From: Sneathiella limimaris
GTDB taxonomy: Bacteria > Pseudomonadota > Alphaproteobacteria > Sneathiellales > Sneathiellaceae
Assembly: GCF_012932565.1 (NCBI RefSeq)
Contig: NZ_JABBYJ010000001.1
Location: forward strand, 620,001-684,000
Length of the DNA: 64,000 nucleotides
Direction of reading: 5' to 3'
A program made the position numbers and the translations under genes. The notes below the pieces were generated by a model. The model was not told where the DNA came from, made no database searches, and was given only the letters and a program-made list of their open reading frames with translations. This document shows positions 18,527-28,174 of this stretch, one piece after another; within the stretch, counting starts at the first letter, position 1; every line of letters begins with the position of its first letter.

Positions 18527-19546
18527 ATGGAATTCAAAACTGGTCAACTGAACAGCTTTTTGAAGTCCCCAGACAAGTCTCTTCGGGTTTTTCTTTTCTA
18601 CGGACAGGACGATGGGTTGGTAAGAGAAAGCGGCAAGAAGATTGCGCTTACCGTTCTTGACAGTCTTGATGATCCCTTTGCCTACAGTGAGCTTGATGCC
18701 ACTCAATTGGAAGGTGATCCAGCCCGAATTCGCGACGAAATAGAGGCAATTTCCATGATGGGCGGGGAGCGGGTCGTCCGTCTGCGGGCTGTCTCAAATA
18801 CCCATGCCAAAATGATCCAGGCCACATTGGATGCCGATTTTTCCAATACCCTCTTTATCATCGAGGCCGGAGATTTAAAGAAAACGGCAGCACTCGTTAA
18901 ATCAATAGGGGCCCTTAAATTTGGGGTCACTATGGCCTGCTACCATGACCGAGCACAGGACATTGGCAGTCTTATCACCGAGGTTCTTGGAAAAGCGCAA
19001 ATTACTGCTTCGCCAGACGTTCAGGAATATTTGAGGTCCTCCCTTGGGAACGATCGTGCCATATCCCGTCAGGAATTGGACAAGCTTGTTCTCTATAAAG
19101 GGAAGGATAAAACCCCCCTACTCCTTGAAGAAGTCCGCCAGGTTATCGGAGATAGTTCTGCTGAGAGCGTCTTCGACGTTCTGGATGCCACCCTCCTTGG
19201 GAATCTGGCCGGGCTGGAGAAATCAATCGATAAAGCTTTTTTTGCAGGCGAGTCCCCAATTACTTTCCTTCGTTTGCTGCAGGGGCAGATAAAACAGCTT
19301 CATAAGGCAGCTGCCCTAAAGGAAAAGGGAAACCCGCTTAATATTGCTGTCAAAAAAGCTGGGATTGCACCTTTCAATCAGAATAAGGCACAAAGCCAAA
19401 TTGGAAACCGGCCCAGTCTGCATTTTGCCAAATGCCTTGAAATCATTCTACAAGCAGAAATAGAATGTAAAAAAACAGGCGCACCAGCAGAAACTTTATG
19501 CAGACGCGCCTTAATGCGGGTATCTATGGCAAATAGAAATCGGTAA
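18527..19546 (+). CDS. holA: DNA polymerase III delta subunit
   Basis: HolA (339 aa) is the clamp-loader subunit that opens the beta ring. It has the family layout: an AAA+-like N-terminal domain starting LRVFLFYGQDDGLVRE, the LFIIEAGDLKK strand and a helical C-terminal collar. As usual for delta it lacks a working Walker A. ATG 18527 lies six bases after the lptE stop. It converges on parB with an 11-base gap. Known partners (DnaX, HolB, beta clamp) are not in the window. Confidence 0.93.
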   Translation: MEFKTGQLNSFLKSPDKSLRVFLFYGQDDGLVRESGKKIALTVLDSLDDPFAYSELDATQLEGDPARIRDEIEAISMMGGERVVRLRAVSNTHAKMIQATLDADFSNTLFIIEAGDLKKTAALVKSIGALKFGVTMACYHDRAQDIGSLITEVLGKAQITASPDVQEYLRSSLGNDRAISRQELDKLVLYKGKDKTPLLLEEVRQVIGDSSAESVFDVLDATLLGNLAGLEKSIDKAFFAGESPITFLRLLQGQIKQLHKAAALKEKGNPLNIAVKKAGIAPFNQNKAQSQIGNRPSLHFAKCLEIILQAEIECKKTGAPAETLCRRALMRVSMANRNR

Positions 19547-19557
19547 CTATTTGAAAA

Positions 19558-20520
19558 TTAATGAAAATCCTCATCTAGAGCGGAAGATGGATCCTCATCA
19601 AACTCATCCTCCTCATAAAGTTCATTTACCGTATTACGGGTAAGTCTTCGACATATATCATCAAGCTGATCGAGATGATCGTAAGCAATTGTGATCTGAC
19701 CGACACCACTTTGCTTATGAGAAATGGAAACTCTCATGCCAATTGCAGCAGATAAATCCCCTTCTAGAGCGAGCGTATCTTGATCTTTCGTACTCCGGGA
19801 CGGTGAGCTCGCTCTATTTGAGGGTTTTTTACTGACGATTTTCTCAATTTCACGAACAGATAACCCTTCCTGAATAACTTTCCGGGCCAATGCCTCTGGA
19901 TTATCAGCCATTAAAATGGAACGGGCAGCACCTGCGCTGAGTTCTTTTTGATTGACCATCTCCTGAACGCTGGCTGGCAATGAAAGAAGACGCATCGTAT
20001 TGGCAATATGTGATCGGCTCTTACCGAGATGTTTGGCCATTTGATCTTGAGTATAGCCATATTCATCGATCAAACGCTTATATCCTTCTGCCTCTTCGAT
20101 AGAAGACAGGTCTTCACGCTGGATATTCTCAATGATCGCGATTTCCATACTGTCGGAATCGCTAAGATCCTTGATAATAACCGGAACTTCATGAAGCTGA
20201 GCGATTTGCGCTGCACGCCAGCGTCGTTCACCAGCAATAATTTCAAAAGTTCCATTACCGCTCGGGTCCCGCCGCACCAAAATGGGCTGTAACATCCCTT
20301 TTTCAGCTATCGAATCCGCCAGGCTCTCCAGCGCTTCCTGATCCCAAAGCTGGCGGGGCTGAAACGGGCTCGGATGAAGCTGTTCGACCGGAACTTCCTT
20401 AGAAGTCCTGATTTTATCCAGTTCAGTGTAATCTGCAGCGACATCATCGCCTAGCAGAGCCGATAAACCGCGTCCCAATTTCTTTTTTCCTGCATCTTCA
20501 GACATGAAAATTCGATCCAT
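19558..20520 (-). CDS. parB: Chromosome-partitioning protein ParB
   Basis: ParB (320 aa) binds parS, spreads as a CTP-dependent clamp and links the origin region to ParA. It starts with the ParA-interaction segment KKKLGRGLSALLGDD, then has the CTP-binding boxes (FQPRQLWD, GERRWRAAQIA, ENIQREDLS), the helix-turn-helix around TQDQMAKHLGKSRSHIANTMRLL and a C-terminal dimer domain ending in an acidic tail. ATG 20520 gives the full frame; ATG 20505 (MSEDAGKKK) is an equally plausible start. It lies three bases after parA. Its candidate targets, four parS sites, are nearby. Confidence 0.96.
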   Translation of the reverse strand: MDRIFMSEDAGKKKLGRGLSALLGDDVAADYTELDKIRTSKEVPVEQLHPSPFQPRQLWDQEALESLADSIAEKGMLQPILVRRDPSGNGTFEIIAGERRWRAAQIAQLHEVPVIIKDLSDSDSMEIAIIENIQREDLSSIEEAEGYKRLIDEYGYTQDQMAKHLGKSRSHIANTMRLLSLPASVQEMVNQKELSAGAARSILMADNPEALARKVIQEGLSVREIEKIVSKKPSNRASSPSRSTKDQDTLALEGDLSAAIGMRVSISHKQSGVGQITIAYDHLDQLDDICRRLTRNTVNELYEEDEFDEDPSSALDEDFH

Positions 20521-20523
20521 TTA

Positions 20524-21327
20524 TCAAGCAGCGAACTGACTTTTTTCCCGTTTTATCACTTCACTGGCCAGTTTGATATAAGCCTGGCTACCAGCGCATC
20601 TGTGATCGTAGATCAAGGCTGGCTTTCCATGACTTGGAGCCTCAGAAACCCTCACATTTCGGGGAATAACAGTCTGATAGACCTTATCTCCCAGATAATC
20701 GCGAACATCCTGGGCCACCTGATCAGATAATCTGTTGCGTTTATCGAACATGGTCAAGACCACGCCTTGAATTTCAAGCTCTGGATTAAGGGTAGATTTG
20801 ACGCGCTCTATTGTCTTCATCAACAGGCTCAAACCTTCCAACGCGAAAAATTCGCATTGCAGTGGAACAATGACGGACTGTACCGCAACCAAGGCATTAA
20901 GTGTTAGAAGGTTCAAGGAGGGCGGACAATCGATCAGGATATAGTCATAATCCGATTTAACAGCCTGCAGAGCCATCGTTAGACGGTGGCTGCGATGTGG
21001 CATCTCAATCAGTTCCAGTTCCGCCCCTGTCAGATCTGCGGTCGAAGGAACCAGGTCCAGGTTGGGGATGACGCTCTTACAAATAGCCGTTTTCATAGGA
21101 ATATCGCCCATGATCACGTCGTAAACGTTTTTCTCTCGCGCATGACGATCAATACCAAGGCCCGTGCTGGCATTTCCCTGCGGATCAATATCAATGATCA
21201 GGACGGTTTTTCCAACCGCTGCCAAGGCTGTTGCCAGATTGATAGCAGTTGTTGTTTTACCAACCCCGCCCTTCTGATTGGCAATTGCCAGAATTCTTGA
21301 GGATCCAACGATGCGAAGTTCTTCCAT
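20524..21327 (-). CDS. parA: Chromosome-partitioning ATPase ParA
   Basis: ParA (267 aa) is the Walker-type ATPase that moves ParB-parS complexes across the nucleoid. The deviant Walker A KGGVGKTT is at residues 19-26, followed by DIDPQGNASTGLG and the Walker B-like DYILIDCPPSLN. The N-terminus lacks the extra DNA-binding domain of plasmid ParA, fitting a chromosomal type Ib protein. It follows rsmG on the minus strand by 14 bases and probably shares its transcript. Confidence 0.97.
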   Translation of the reverse strand: MEELRIVGSSRILAIANQKGGVGKTTTAINLATALAAVGKTVLIIDIDPQGNASTGLGIDRHAREKNVYDVIMGDIPMKTAICKSVIPNLDLVPSTADLTGAELELIEMPHRSHRLTMALQAVKSDYDYILIDCPPSLNLLTLNALVAVQSVIVPLQCEFFALEGLSLLMKTIERVKSTLNPELEIQGVVLTMFDKRNRLSDQVAQDVRDYLGDKVYQTVIPRNVRVSEAPSHGKPALIYDHRCAGSQAYIKLASEVIKREKSQFAA

Positions 21328-21341
21328 ACTCGCCCCCTGTG

Positions 21342-21947
21342 CTAAAGCGGGCGGACATTCCTCAATTGCAGAACGCAGCCCTCAGAACTGGATAAACTGG
21401 AGTGTTTAACAGCGTCCATATTCCAACATTTTGCGGCATTGGTCAATTCCGCATCTACATCTTGTCCCTTTAAAAACAAAAATGTTGTTTTTTCGGTCGC
21501 AAATTTATGACCCAGATCTAGCAGTTTTTCGAGTGAGGCAAGCGCTCTAGCAGAGATAACATTAGCCTTAAACGGCTCAATTGCCTCAATTCTTTTGGTA
21601 TGAACTGTAATTGGCGTGGATGTTTCACGTGAAACTTCACGCATGAATTGACACTTCCGAAGATCACTTTCAATGACATGAACATCGTGATCTGTTGCCA
21701 TGGCTACCACTAATGCTGGAAACCCAGCCCCACTTCCCAAATCCACCCAGATGGATTTTTCTTTGGGTCCGTATTGAATAACCTGATAGCTATCCAGAAT
21801 ATGTCGGATCCAAACATCGGGAAGTGTAGATTTACTGACCAAGTTGATCGCCTTCTGCCACTTGTTCAGAAGCGCAACATAGGTTTCCAGTTTTTCCAGT
21901 GTTTCACGTGAAACACCAGTCAACTGTTGGAATTCCTGTTTAGACAT
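21342..21947 (-). CDS. rsmG: 16S rRNA (guanine(527)-N7)-methyltransferase
   Basis: RsmG (GidB, 201 aa) methylates G527 of 16S rRNA with SAM. The SAM motif is DLGSGAGFPALVVAM, the acidic motif is VIESDLRKCQFMREV, and SARALASLEKLL follows; all are standard. The gene is nine bases after mnmG. Two parS-type palindromes lie within it: one falls in the codons around MREVSRETSTP and one in GVSRETLEK, both encoding a VSRET peptide. This explains the repeated peptide. Confidence 0.96.
   Translation of the reverse strand: MSKQEFQQLTGVSRETLEKLETYVALLNKWQKAINLVSKSTLPDVWIRHILDSYQVIQYGPKEKSIWVDLGSGAGFPALVVAMATDHDVHVIESDLRKCQFMREVSRETSTPITVHTKRIEAIEPFKANVISARALASLEKLLDLGHKFATEKTTFLFLKGQDVDAELTNAAKCWNMDAVKHSSLSSSEGCVLQLRNVRPL
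21621..21636. promoter_or_regulatory. parS site 1 (15/16 match)
   Basis: TGTTTCACGTGAAACT matches the bacterial chromosomal parS consensus TGTTTCACGTGAAACA at 15 of 16 positions. It lies in the middle of rsmG. ParB is expected to bind it. Confidence 0.93.
21900..21915. promoter_or_regulatory. parS site 2 (perfect)
   Basis: TGTTTCACGTGAAACA is a perfect parS palindrome, in the 5' end of rsmG, 279 bases from site 1. Confidence 0.97.
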
Positions 21948-21956
21948 GTTTAGTAG

Positions 21957-23822
21957 TTATCCAGCGATTTTCCGATGGTCGCCCCGTTTGACGTAGGACA
22001 ACAAGGCCGTAAGAGCTGCAGGGGTGACACCTGAAATTCGGGCCGCCTGACCTAAAGTGTCTGGTCGGGTGTCTTTTAGCTTCTGACGAACCTCTGATGA
22101 CAGCCCACCGATTTTATCATAGTCCAGATTGGTTGGCAGGATCAGGGCTTCATCCTTTCGGAATTCCCGAATGTCAGCCTTCTGTCGGTCCAGATACCCC
22201 TTATACTGAGCATCGATTGCAACCTGCTCCAATATGGTTTTATCAAACTGCGTAGTCTCTGGCCAAATCTCAGCGATCATTTCAAGATCAATATCCGGAT
22301 AGGCAAGCAAATCAGAAGCAGATCTTCTCACACCATCCTGATTAACATTGAGCCCTTTCGCACGGGCCTCATTCGGTGTCAGCGTTAGATCTCCGAACAG
22401 AGTTTTAGCTTTTGCCAAATCAGCCTGTTTAGCTTCGAAGGCTCTTTTGCGATCCAAGCCAACACAGCCGATTTCTAAACCCAGATTTGTCAGCCGACTA
22501 TCAGCATTATCTGCCCTGAGGACGAGACGATATTCAGCCCGGGAGGTAAACATCCGATAAGGCTCCTGCGTGCCACGGGTCACCAAGTCATCAATCATGA
22601 CCCCCATATAGGCATCTGCCCGATCCAGGATAAAGGCCCCATCACCACCAGCAGCACGGGCTGCGTTGATCCCCGCCAACAGACCTTGTGCGGCCGCCTC
22701 TTCATAGCCGGTCGTTCCGTTTATCTGTCCCGCTAGATAAAGGTTTTTCAGACGCCGGGTTTCCAGCGTATGACGCAGTTCACGTGGGTCAACAAAGTCA
22801 TACTCAATGGCGTAACCAGCCTGATAAAATTCAACTTTTTCCAATCCGGGAATTGAACGGAGGAATGCGACCTGAACATCAGCCGGTAAGGATGTGGACA
22901 TACCATTCGGATAAATCGTATCCACATCCAGCCCTTCTGGCTCCAGAAAAATCTGGTGACTAGACTTATCCGCAAAGCGTACAACTTTGTCTTCAATTGA
23001 AGGACAATAGCGCGGACCCGTTCCTGTAATCTCACCTGAATACATCGGCGCCCGATGTAGATTATCACGGATAACCTGATGGGTTTTTTCCGTCGTGTAA
23101 GTGATATGACAACAAATCTGAGGGGTCGTAATTTCCTTCGTCAGGAAAGAAAATGGAACTGGTTCATCATCCCCCGGCTGTTCTTCCAGAACGGACCAAT
23201 TGATAGTTTTCCCATCCAGTCGTGCGGGTGTCCCTGTTTTCAACCGACCCAGTTCAAATCCAGCCCGCTCAAGTGTCACCGATAGTCCATTTGACGGATC
23301 ATCACCTATCCGGCCTGCCGGGATCTTTTTCTCACCCATATGGATCAGACCCCGAAGGAAGGTACCAGTGGTGAGGATAACTTTACCTGAGCGGATTTCG
23401 GTTCCATCAGCCGTAATCGCCCCCAGAACTTCTCCATTTTCGACAATAAGATCCTCAACAGCCGCAGCCTTGATCGTCAAGTTATCCTGCCCATTAAGAG
23501 CATCTTGCATAGCGGCTTTGTAAAGCTTCCGATCTGATTGTGCCCGGGGACCGCGAACGGCTGGACCCTTCCGACGATTAAGCAGACGAAATTGAATACC
23601 GGCAGCATCAGCGACCCGGCCCATAACCCCATCAAGCGCATCAATTTCACGCACAAGGTGACCCTTGCCCAAACCTCCGATCGCAGGGTTACAGGACATG
23701 GCACCAATGGTATCAAGCTTGTGGGTCAGTAAAAGGGTATTTGCCCCCATACGGGCAGAAGCGGCAGCGGCCTCACAGCCAGCATGTCCACCCCCAATTA
23801 CAATTACGTCATATACAGTCAT
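21957..23822 (-). CDS. mnmG: tRNA uridine-5-carboxymethylaminomethyl modification enzyme MnmG
   Basis: MnmG (GidA, 621 aa) is the FAD protein that works with MnmE to build cmnm5U at the wobble position of several tRNAs. The FAD-binding [10 protein letters not shown] is at the N-terminus; other family motifs are [45 protein letters not shown] and the C-terminal tRNA-binding helices. ATG 23822 ([11 protein letters not shown]) is preferred over a TTG nine bases upstream. The partner mnmE is just upstream on the same strand. Confidence 0.97.
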   Translation of the reverse strand: MTVYDVIVIGGGHAGCEAAAASARMGANTLLLTHKLDTIGAMSCNPAIGGLGKGHLVREIDALDGVMGRVADAAGIQFRLLNRRKGPAVRGPRAQSDRKLYKAAMQDALNGQDNLTIKAAAVEDLIVENGEVLGAITADGTEIRSGKVILTTGTFLRGLIHMGEKKIPAGRIGDDPSNGLSVTLERAGFELGRLKTGTPARLDGKTINWSVLEEQPGDDEPVPFSFLTKEITTPQICCHITYTTEKTHQVIRDNLHRAPMYSGEITGTGPRYCPSIEDKVVRFADKSSHQIFLEPEGLDVDTIYPNGMSTSLPADVQVAFLRSIPGLEKVEFYQAGYAIEYDFVDPRELRHTLETRRLKNLYLAGQINGTTGYEEAAAQGLLAGINAARAAGGDGAFILDRADAYMGVMIDDLVTRGTQEPYRMFTSRAEYRLVLRADNADSRLTNLGLEIGCVGLDRKRAFEAKQADLAKAKTLFGDLTLTPNEARAKGLNVNQDGVRRSASDLLAYPDIDLEMIAEIWPETTQFDKTILEQVAIDAQYKGYLDRQKADIREFRKDEALILPTNLDYDKIGGLSSEVRQKLKDTRPDTLGQAARISGVTPAALTALLSYVKRGDHRKIAG

Positions 23823-23889
23823 GAGCGCCAATTTAGGAATAGAAATTCAAATGTCAAAACAATAATGGGAGGGATAAAGAATTGGTCAC

Positions 23890-23905
23890 TGTTTCACGTG
23901 AAACA
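23890..23905. promoter_or_regulatory. parS site 3 (perfect)
   Basis: TGTTTCACGTGAAACA, a perfect parS, sits in the 96-base gap between mnmE and mnmG. Confidence 0.97.
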
Positions 23906-23918
23906 GAATAAAAAACCC

Positions 23919-25244
23919 CTATTTTCCAATACAAAAATCCCCAAAAACCACGTCCAGAATATCTTCCACATCAACCCGTCCCGTGATTCTACCCAGCGCC
24001 CGAACCGCAAGTCGCACATCCTCCGCCGCCAACTCCGGATCAGGCGCCTGGTCAAAACGATCCAGAGCCTCAATACAGTCTTCAAGTGACTGACGATGAC
24101 GAAGACGTGTTAAAGATGGTGCCCCCGAAACATCCAAGCGGTTAACCACATCTTCTTCCAGTTGCTGAAGGAAGAGATCTAATCCCTCCTCGGTCTTCAC
24201 GGATAAATAAAAATGGCGAGGGTGATCCGTAGGTCCCGGTTTTTGAGCCCCCAGATCTGCCTTATTGTAAATCCGGTAACTTTCATCTGTCATCAGATCG
24301 GAAAATTCAACCGGTGCATCAGATCCCATTGCGGCCTCTGTCATGAAAATCAGAATATCCGCCGCTTCAGCACGAGCACGGGCACGGCGCACGCCTTCAC
24401 GCTCCACCAAATCAGTAGCATCACGAATACCTGCGGTATCAGCTATTGTCACAGGATATCCAGCTAGGTCCAAATGAACTTCCACAATGTCCCGGGTTGT
24501 TCCTGCTTGTTCAGAAACAATAGCCGCTTCTTTTCGCGCCAGTTTATTCAATAAACTGGATTTCCCGATATTCGGAGCGCCCAAAATAACAACATCCAGA
24601 CCTTCCCGAATTTTTTCACCCCTATGGCCATCGGCAAGATGCTGTTTCATCTCCCCTTTCAGCCGGTCAATCTTGGGACGAATAGCGCTGGCTACCCCTT
24701 CAGGCAGATCCTCATCCGGAAAATCAATGTCCGCTTCCAGATGCGCAAGGCTTTGAATGAGTTCTTCTCTCCATGCTGTGTAAATAGCTCCCAGTTCACC
24801 CCGCATTTGACGTAGGGCCTGCTGATGCTGGGCATGGGTCTCAGCATTGACAAGATCGCCAATACCCTCCGCTTCTGTCAGGTCAAGCTTACCATTCTCA
24901 AATGCACGACGGGTGAATTCCCCTGGGTCAGCTGGGCGAAAGTCTTCTAAACCGCTCAAATTATCAAAAAGGGCAGTTACCAGGGCTGGACCGCCATGAA
25001 GATGGATCTCGACCACATCTTCACCCGTGAAGCTTTCCGGCCCCTTAAATAGAAGAACGAGTGCCTCGTCGATCAAATAAGATCCATCCAGCGACCAAAT
25101 TTCCCTGACTGATGCCATTCGAATGGCAGGCAGAGTTTTTTTGGTGAGCTTTTCAAGAGCCGTAAAAGCAGAAGGCCCTGAAATCCGGATGACAGATACA
25201 CCCGCCCGGCCCCGGCCACTGGCCAGTGCAAAAATTGTATCCAT
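23919..25244 (-). CDS. mnmE: tRNA modification GTPase MnmE
   Basis: MnmE (TrmE, 441 aa) is the GTPase partner of MnmG. The N-terminal tetrahydrofolate-binding domain opens with DTIFALASGRGRAGVSVIRISG in part, the G domain has the P-loop GAPNIGKSS, the G3 motif DTAGIRD and the G4-type NKADL, and the protein ends with the conserved FCIGK whose cysteine is functionally required in the family. In the P-loop GAPNIGKSSL the family's GxPNxGKS pattern is kept. Confidence 0.97.
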   Translation of the reverse strand: MDTIFALASGRGRAGVSVIRISGPSAFTALEKLTKKTLPAIRMASVREIWSLDGSYLIDEALVLLFKGPESFTGEDVVEIHLHGGPALVTALFDNLSGLEDFRPADPGEFTRRAFENGKLDLTEAEGIGDLVNAETHAQHQQALRQMRGELGAIYTAWREELIQSLAHLEADIDFPDEDLPEGVASAIRPKIDRLKGEMKQHLADGHRGEKIREGLDVVILGAPNIGKSSLLNKLARKEAAIVSEQAGTTRDIVEVHLDLAGYPVTIADTAGIRDATDLVEREGVRRARARAEAADILIFMTEAAMGSDAPVEFSDLMTDESYRIYNKADLGAQKPGPTDHPRHFYLSVKTEEGLDLFLQQLEEDVVNRLDVSGAPSLTRLRHRQSLEDCIEALDRFDQAPDPELAAEDVRLAVRALGRITGRVDVEDILDVVFGDFCIGK

Positions 25245-25263
25245 AAGGTATCAGATCCGTTTT

Positions 25264-25512
25264 TTAATCTTCAGACTTGTCTTTCGAACCCGAAAAGGAA
25301 TTCCAGAACATATTTTGCATCTGATCAAATCCCTTCATTCCTGCTGGGAACCAGGTCTTCATCATGTTTTCTGGATCCATGCGGGAAATATTTTCCATCA
25401 TCTTTCTCTGGATCTCATCCATCACGGCCTTTTGCATGGGTTCCACATCGGGCAGACCAAAAAATTTCCTTGCTTCCTCTGGTGTACACTCAATATCAAC
25501 GTTAACCTTCAT
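25264..25512 (-). CDS. Small DUF6489-type alphaproteobacterial protein
   Basis: An 82-aa protein starting MKVNVDIECTPEEARKFFGLPDV, which fits my recollection of the small DUF6489 family of alphaproteobacteria. It is acidic and methionine-rich, with no signal peptide or membrane segment. ATG 25512 has a GGAG site eight bases upstream; the frame runs further upstream without conserved sequence. It lies 19 bases before mnmE on the same strand and is probably co-transcribed. The phrase PEEARKFFGLPDV and the phasin-like spacing MQNMFWNSF suggest a possible granule- or protein-binding role, but function is unknown. Confidence 0.75.
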   Translation of the reverse strand: MKVNVDIECTPEEARKFFGLPDVEPMQKAVMDEIQRKMMENISRMDPENMMKTWFPAGMKGFDQMQNMFWNSFSGSKDKSED

Positions 25513-25621
25513 GGACAGGACTCCTTGTATTGTCCGCAAGAGAACGATATTGAAGGTAAGTGAAAATCTGAGGTGGATCAATCAGATGGATGTGTTTCAC
25601 CCAAAATAAATAGGAAAACCC

Positions 25622-27646
25622 ATGGAAAATGTCCTGGATCAGGAAACAAGCCCCTATTTGCTGCAACACAAAGACAACCCAGTCCACTGGCAGCCGTGGG
25701 GAGACAAAGCCCTGGATCAGGCAAAACGAGAGGGAAAGCCCATTCTTCTGAGTGTGGGTTACGCAGCCTGTCACTGGTGCCATGTCATGGCCCATGAAAG
25801 TTTTGAGGATCCAGAAGTCGCTGCGGTAATGAATGACCTCTTTGTCAATATCAAGGTGGACCGAGAAGAGCGTCCAGATATTGATAACATTTATCAGACT
25901 GCCCTCGCCCTTCTTGGAGAGCAAGGCGGTTGGCCGCTCACCATGTTCCTTAATTCAAAGGGAGAGCCTTTTTGGGGCGGAACCTATTTTCCAAAGGAAA
26001 GTGCTTATGGACGGCCAGGTTTTATCCATGTCTTGAATTCTGTCTCTGAGATTTTTAAGAACGAGCCTGAAAAAGTCACCAAAAACCGCGATATTCTGAA
26101 AGAAGCGCTGAAAAATCAAAATAGTATACCGGATGGAGATCGCCCAAAACTCAATTCTGAGGTTCTGGATCGCATAGCGCTCCGATATGCGGATGAAGCT
26201 GACTTAGAGCATGGTGGAATAGGTTCAGCTCCTAAATTTCCTCAGACCTATGTTCTTGAAAACCTGTGGCGGAGCTATGTCCGTACCCAAAATGAGACCC
26301 TTGCTGATATTGTCATAAAGGCCCTCACCCATATGTCCCAAGGGGGTATTTACGATCATCTTGGAGGTGGTTACGCCCGCTATTCAACTGATCAGGAGTG
26401 GCTTGTCCCACATTTTGAGAAGATGCTCTATGACAATGCATTAATCCTGGATCTGATGCTTCTGGTTCATCAGGAAACGAAGAGCGATCTGTTTAAAGAG
26501 CGTATCTATGAGACTGCTGATTGGCTAATTCGAGAAATGATCGGAGAAAATGGGGCTTTCAGTGCCACCATCGATGCCGACAGTGAAGGTGTTGAAGGAA
26601 AGTTTTATGTCTGGGATCTAGAGGAAATCACTGAAATCCTTGGGGATCAAGCGGCCCAGTTTGCAGAAATCTATGGGATTGAGGCTGAAGGAAATTGGGA
26701 AGGCAAGAACATTCTTCACCGGCTTCACTATCCCACCTATATGGACCCAGAGACTGAAGCCGCACTGCTGCCTTTGCGAGAAAAATTGTTTGAAGTCCGG
26801 AAAACCCGGATTGCGCCAGGACTTGATACCAAAATCCTGACAGATTGGAATGGGTTAATGATAGCAACCCTTGCCAAGGCTGGGGATTATTTTTCTGAAG
26901 TTCGCTGGGTGGAACAGGCTGAAAACGCCTTTACCGCCATCACCACAACCAGCATGAACGATGATGGACGCCTTTTTCATAGTTACCGCTTGGGCCAAGC
27001 CAAGCATACCGGCATGCTGGAAGATTACACCAATATGGCGCGAGCCGCCCTCACCCTATTTGAGATTACGGGTAAAACCTTTTATATGGAGCGGGCCATC
27101 ACCTGGGTTGAAGTGCTCAACACTCATTTCTGGGATGATAAAGAAGGTGGTTATTACCAAACAGCAGATGATGCCTCCGATTTGATTATCAGAGCCAAGT
27201 CCGCATTTGATAATGCTGTTCCCTCTGGCAATGGAACAATCCTAGAAGTTCTTGCCAAACTCCATTACCTGACAGGCGAACGGGCTTATTTTGAAAAGGC
27301 GACCGACATTGTTCGCGCGTTTTCCATTCAACTTGGACGGAATTTCTTCCCACTTGCCACTTTCCTCAATAATTTTGAAACCCTCGTCGAAGGGAAGCAA
27401 ATCATTATTGTTGGAGGACGTGAAGAAGCTGAAGTCCAAGATTTACTTAAAGAAATTCGAAATTTCAGTCTGCCGGCAAAAGTTCTCAATATCATTCCAG
27501 ATACAGAGAACCTGCCTTTTGACCATCCAGCCAAAGGGAAAACTCGAATTGATGGAAAGCCTGCCGCATATGTCTGTACAGGTCCAGTATGCTCACTCCC
27601 GGCAACAACGCCTGTTGATCTCAGTAATATCCTGAAAGGGAATTAA
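25622..27646 (+). CDS. Thioredoxin domain-containing protein, YyaL/SSP411 family (DUF255)
   Basis: A 674-aa cytosolic protein. The N-terminal DUF255 thioredoxin-like domain opens with SPYLLQHKDNPVHW and carries CHWCHVM with Cys50 and Cys53. The rest is an (alpha/alpha)6 barrel like N-acyl-glucosamine 2-epimerase or glycosidases, with HLGGGYARYSTDQEWLVPHFEKM in essence (about 255-280). Members occur from bacteria to humans (SPATA20), with no settled reaction. It leads a plus-strand trio with the methyltransferase (4-base gap) and the quinone oxidoreductase. Confidence 0.92.
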   Translation: MENVLDQETSPYLLQHKDNPVHWQPWGDKALDQAKREGKPILLSVGYAACHWCHVMAHESFEDPEVAAVMNDLFVNIKVDREERPDIDNIYQTALALLGEQGGWPLTMFLNSKGEPFWGGTYFPKESAYGRPGFIHVLNSVSEIFKNEPEKVTKNRDILKEALKNQNSIPDGDRPKLNSEVLDRIALRYADEADLEHGGIGSAPKFPQTYVLENLWRSYVRTQNETLADIVIKALTHMSQGGIYDHLGGGYARYSTDQEWLVPHFEKMLYDNALILDLMLLVHQETKSDLFKERIYETADWLIREMIGENGAFSATIDADSEGVEGKFYVWDLEEITEILGDQAAQFAEIYGIEAEGNWEGKNILHRLHYPTYMDPETEAALLPLREKLFEVRKTRIAPGLDTKILTDWNGLMIATLAKAGDYFSEVRWVEQAENAFTAITTTSMNDDGRLFHSYRLGQAKHTGMLEDYTNMARAALTLFEITGKTFYMERAITWVEVLNTHFWDDKEGGYYQTADDASDLIIRAKSAFDNAVPSGNGTILEVLAKLHYLTGERAYFEKATDIVRAFSIQLGRNFFPLATFLNNFETLVEGKQIIIVGGREEAEVQDLLKEIRNFSLPAKVLNIIPDTENLPFDHPAKGKTRIDGKPAAYVCTGPVCSLPATTPVDLSNILKGN

Positions 27647-27650
27647 ACAA

Positions 27651-28130
27651 ATGGCTCAGCTTTCCATGCATAGCCCTGTTGGGGATCTCACAATTACTGA
27701 AGAGGACGGCGAGATCATTTCCCTGGATTGGGGTTGGATCCCTGCGGAATGGCAAAGCGAAACACCCTTGCTGAGGGAAGCTATCGAACAACTAAATGAC
27801 TATTTCGATGGCAATCGCGTGGATTTCGATCTTCCCTTCAATCCCCCCGGAACCCCTTTTCAGAAGGCGGTCTGCGCAGCTATGTTGAAAATTCCCGGTG
27901 GGTCGACCAAATCCTATGGAGAGCTCGCCGAAGAACTCGATAGCTCTGCACAAGCCGTCGGGAATGCTTGCGGACATAATCCCATTCCCATCCTAATCCC
28001 CTGCCACCGTGTGTTGGCTGCAGGACGAGAAATGGGAGGCTATTCCGGTGACGGAGGCCTGCAAACCAAAAAATGGCTATTGGCCCTTGAAAAGGCCTTG
28101 CCGCCACAACAAGAAGAGCTCAATCTTTAA
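27651..28130 (+). CDS. ogt: Methylated-DNA--protein-cysteine S-methyltransferase
   Basis: A 159-aa suicide repair protein that removes alkyl groups from O6-alkylguanine. The acceptor cysteine is Cys118 in IPCHRVL, preceded by GNACGHNPIPI, and the helix-turn-helix region STKSYGELAEEL is present. It consists of the N-terminal ribonuclease-H-like part and the active-site domain only, without the Ada regulatory domain, so it matches Ogt-type enzymes. Four bases separate it from the upstream gene. Confidence 0.93.
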   Translation: MAQLSMHSPVGDLTITEEDGEIISLDWGWIPAEWQSETPLLREAIEQLNDYFDGNRVDFDLPFNPPGTPFQKAVCAAMLKIPGGSTKSYGELAEELDSSAQAVGNACGHNPIPILIPCHRVLAAGREMGGYSGDGGLQTKKWLLALEKALPPQQEELNL

Positions 28131-28174
28131 ATCATATTTTTAGGGCGCATCCTATAGTCAACAAAGGTATCAAA

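Noticed and set aside
22779-22791. parS-like GTTCACGTGGGTC in mnmG
   Set aside because: The CACGTG core is present but the outer arms do not match the parS consensus, and it is within conserved coding sequence.
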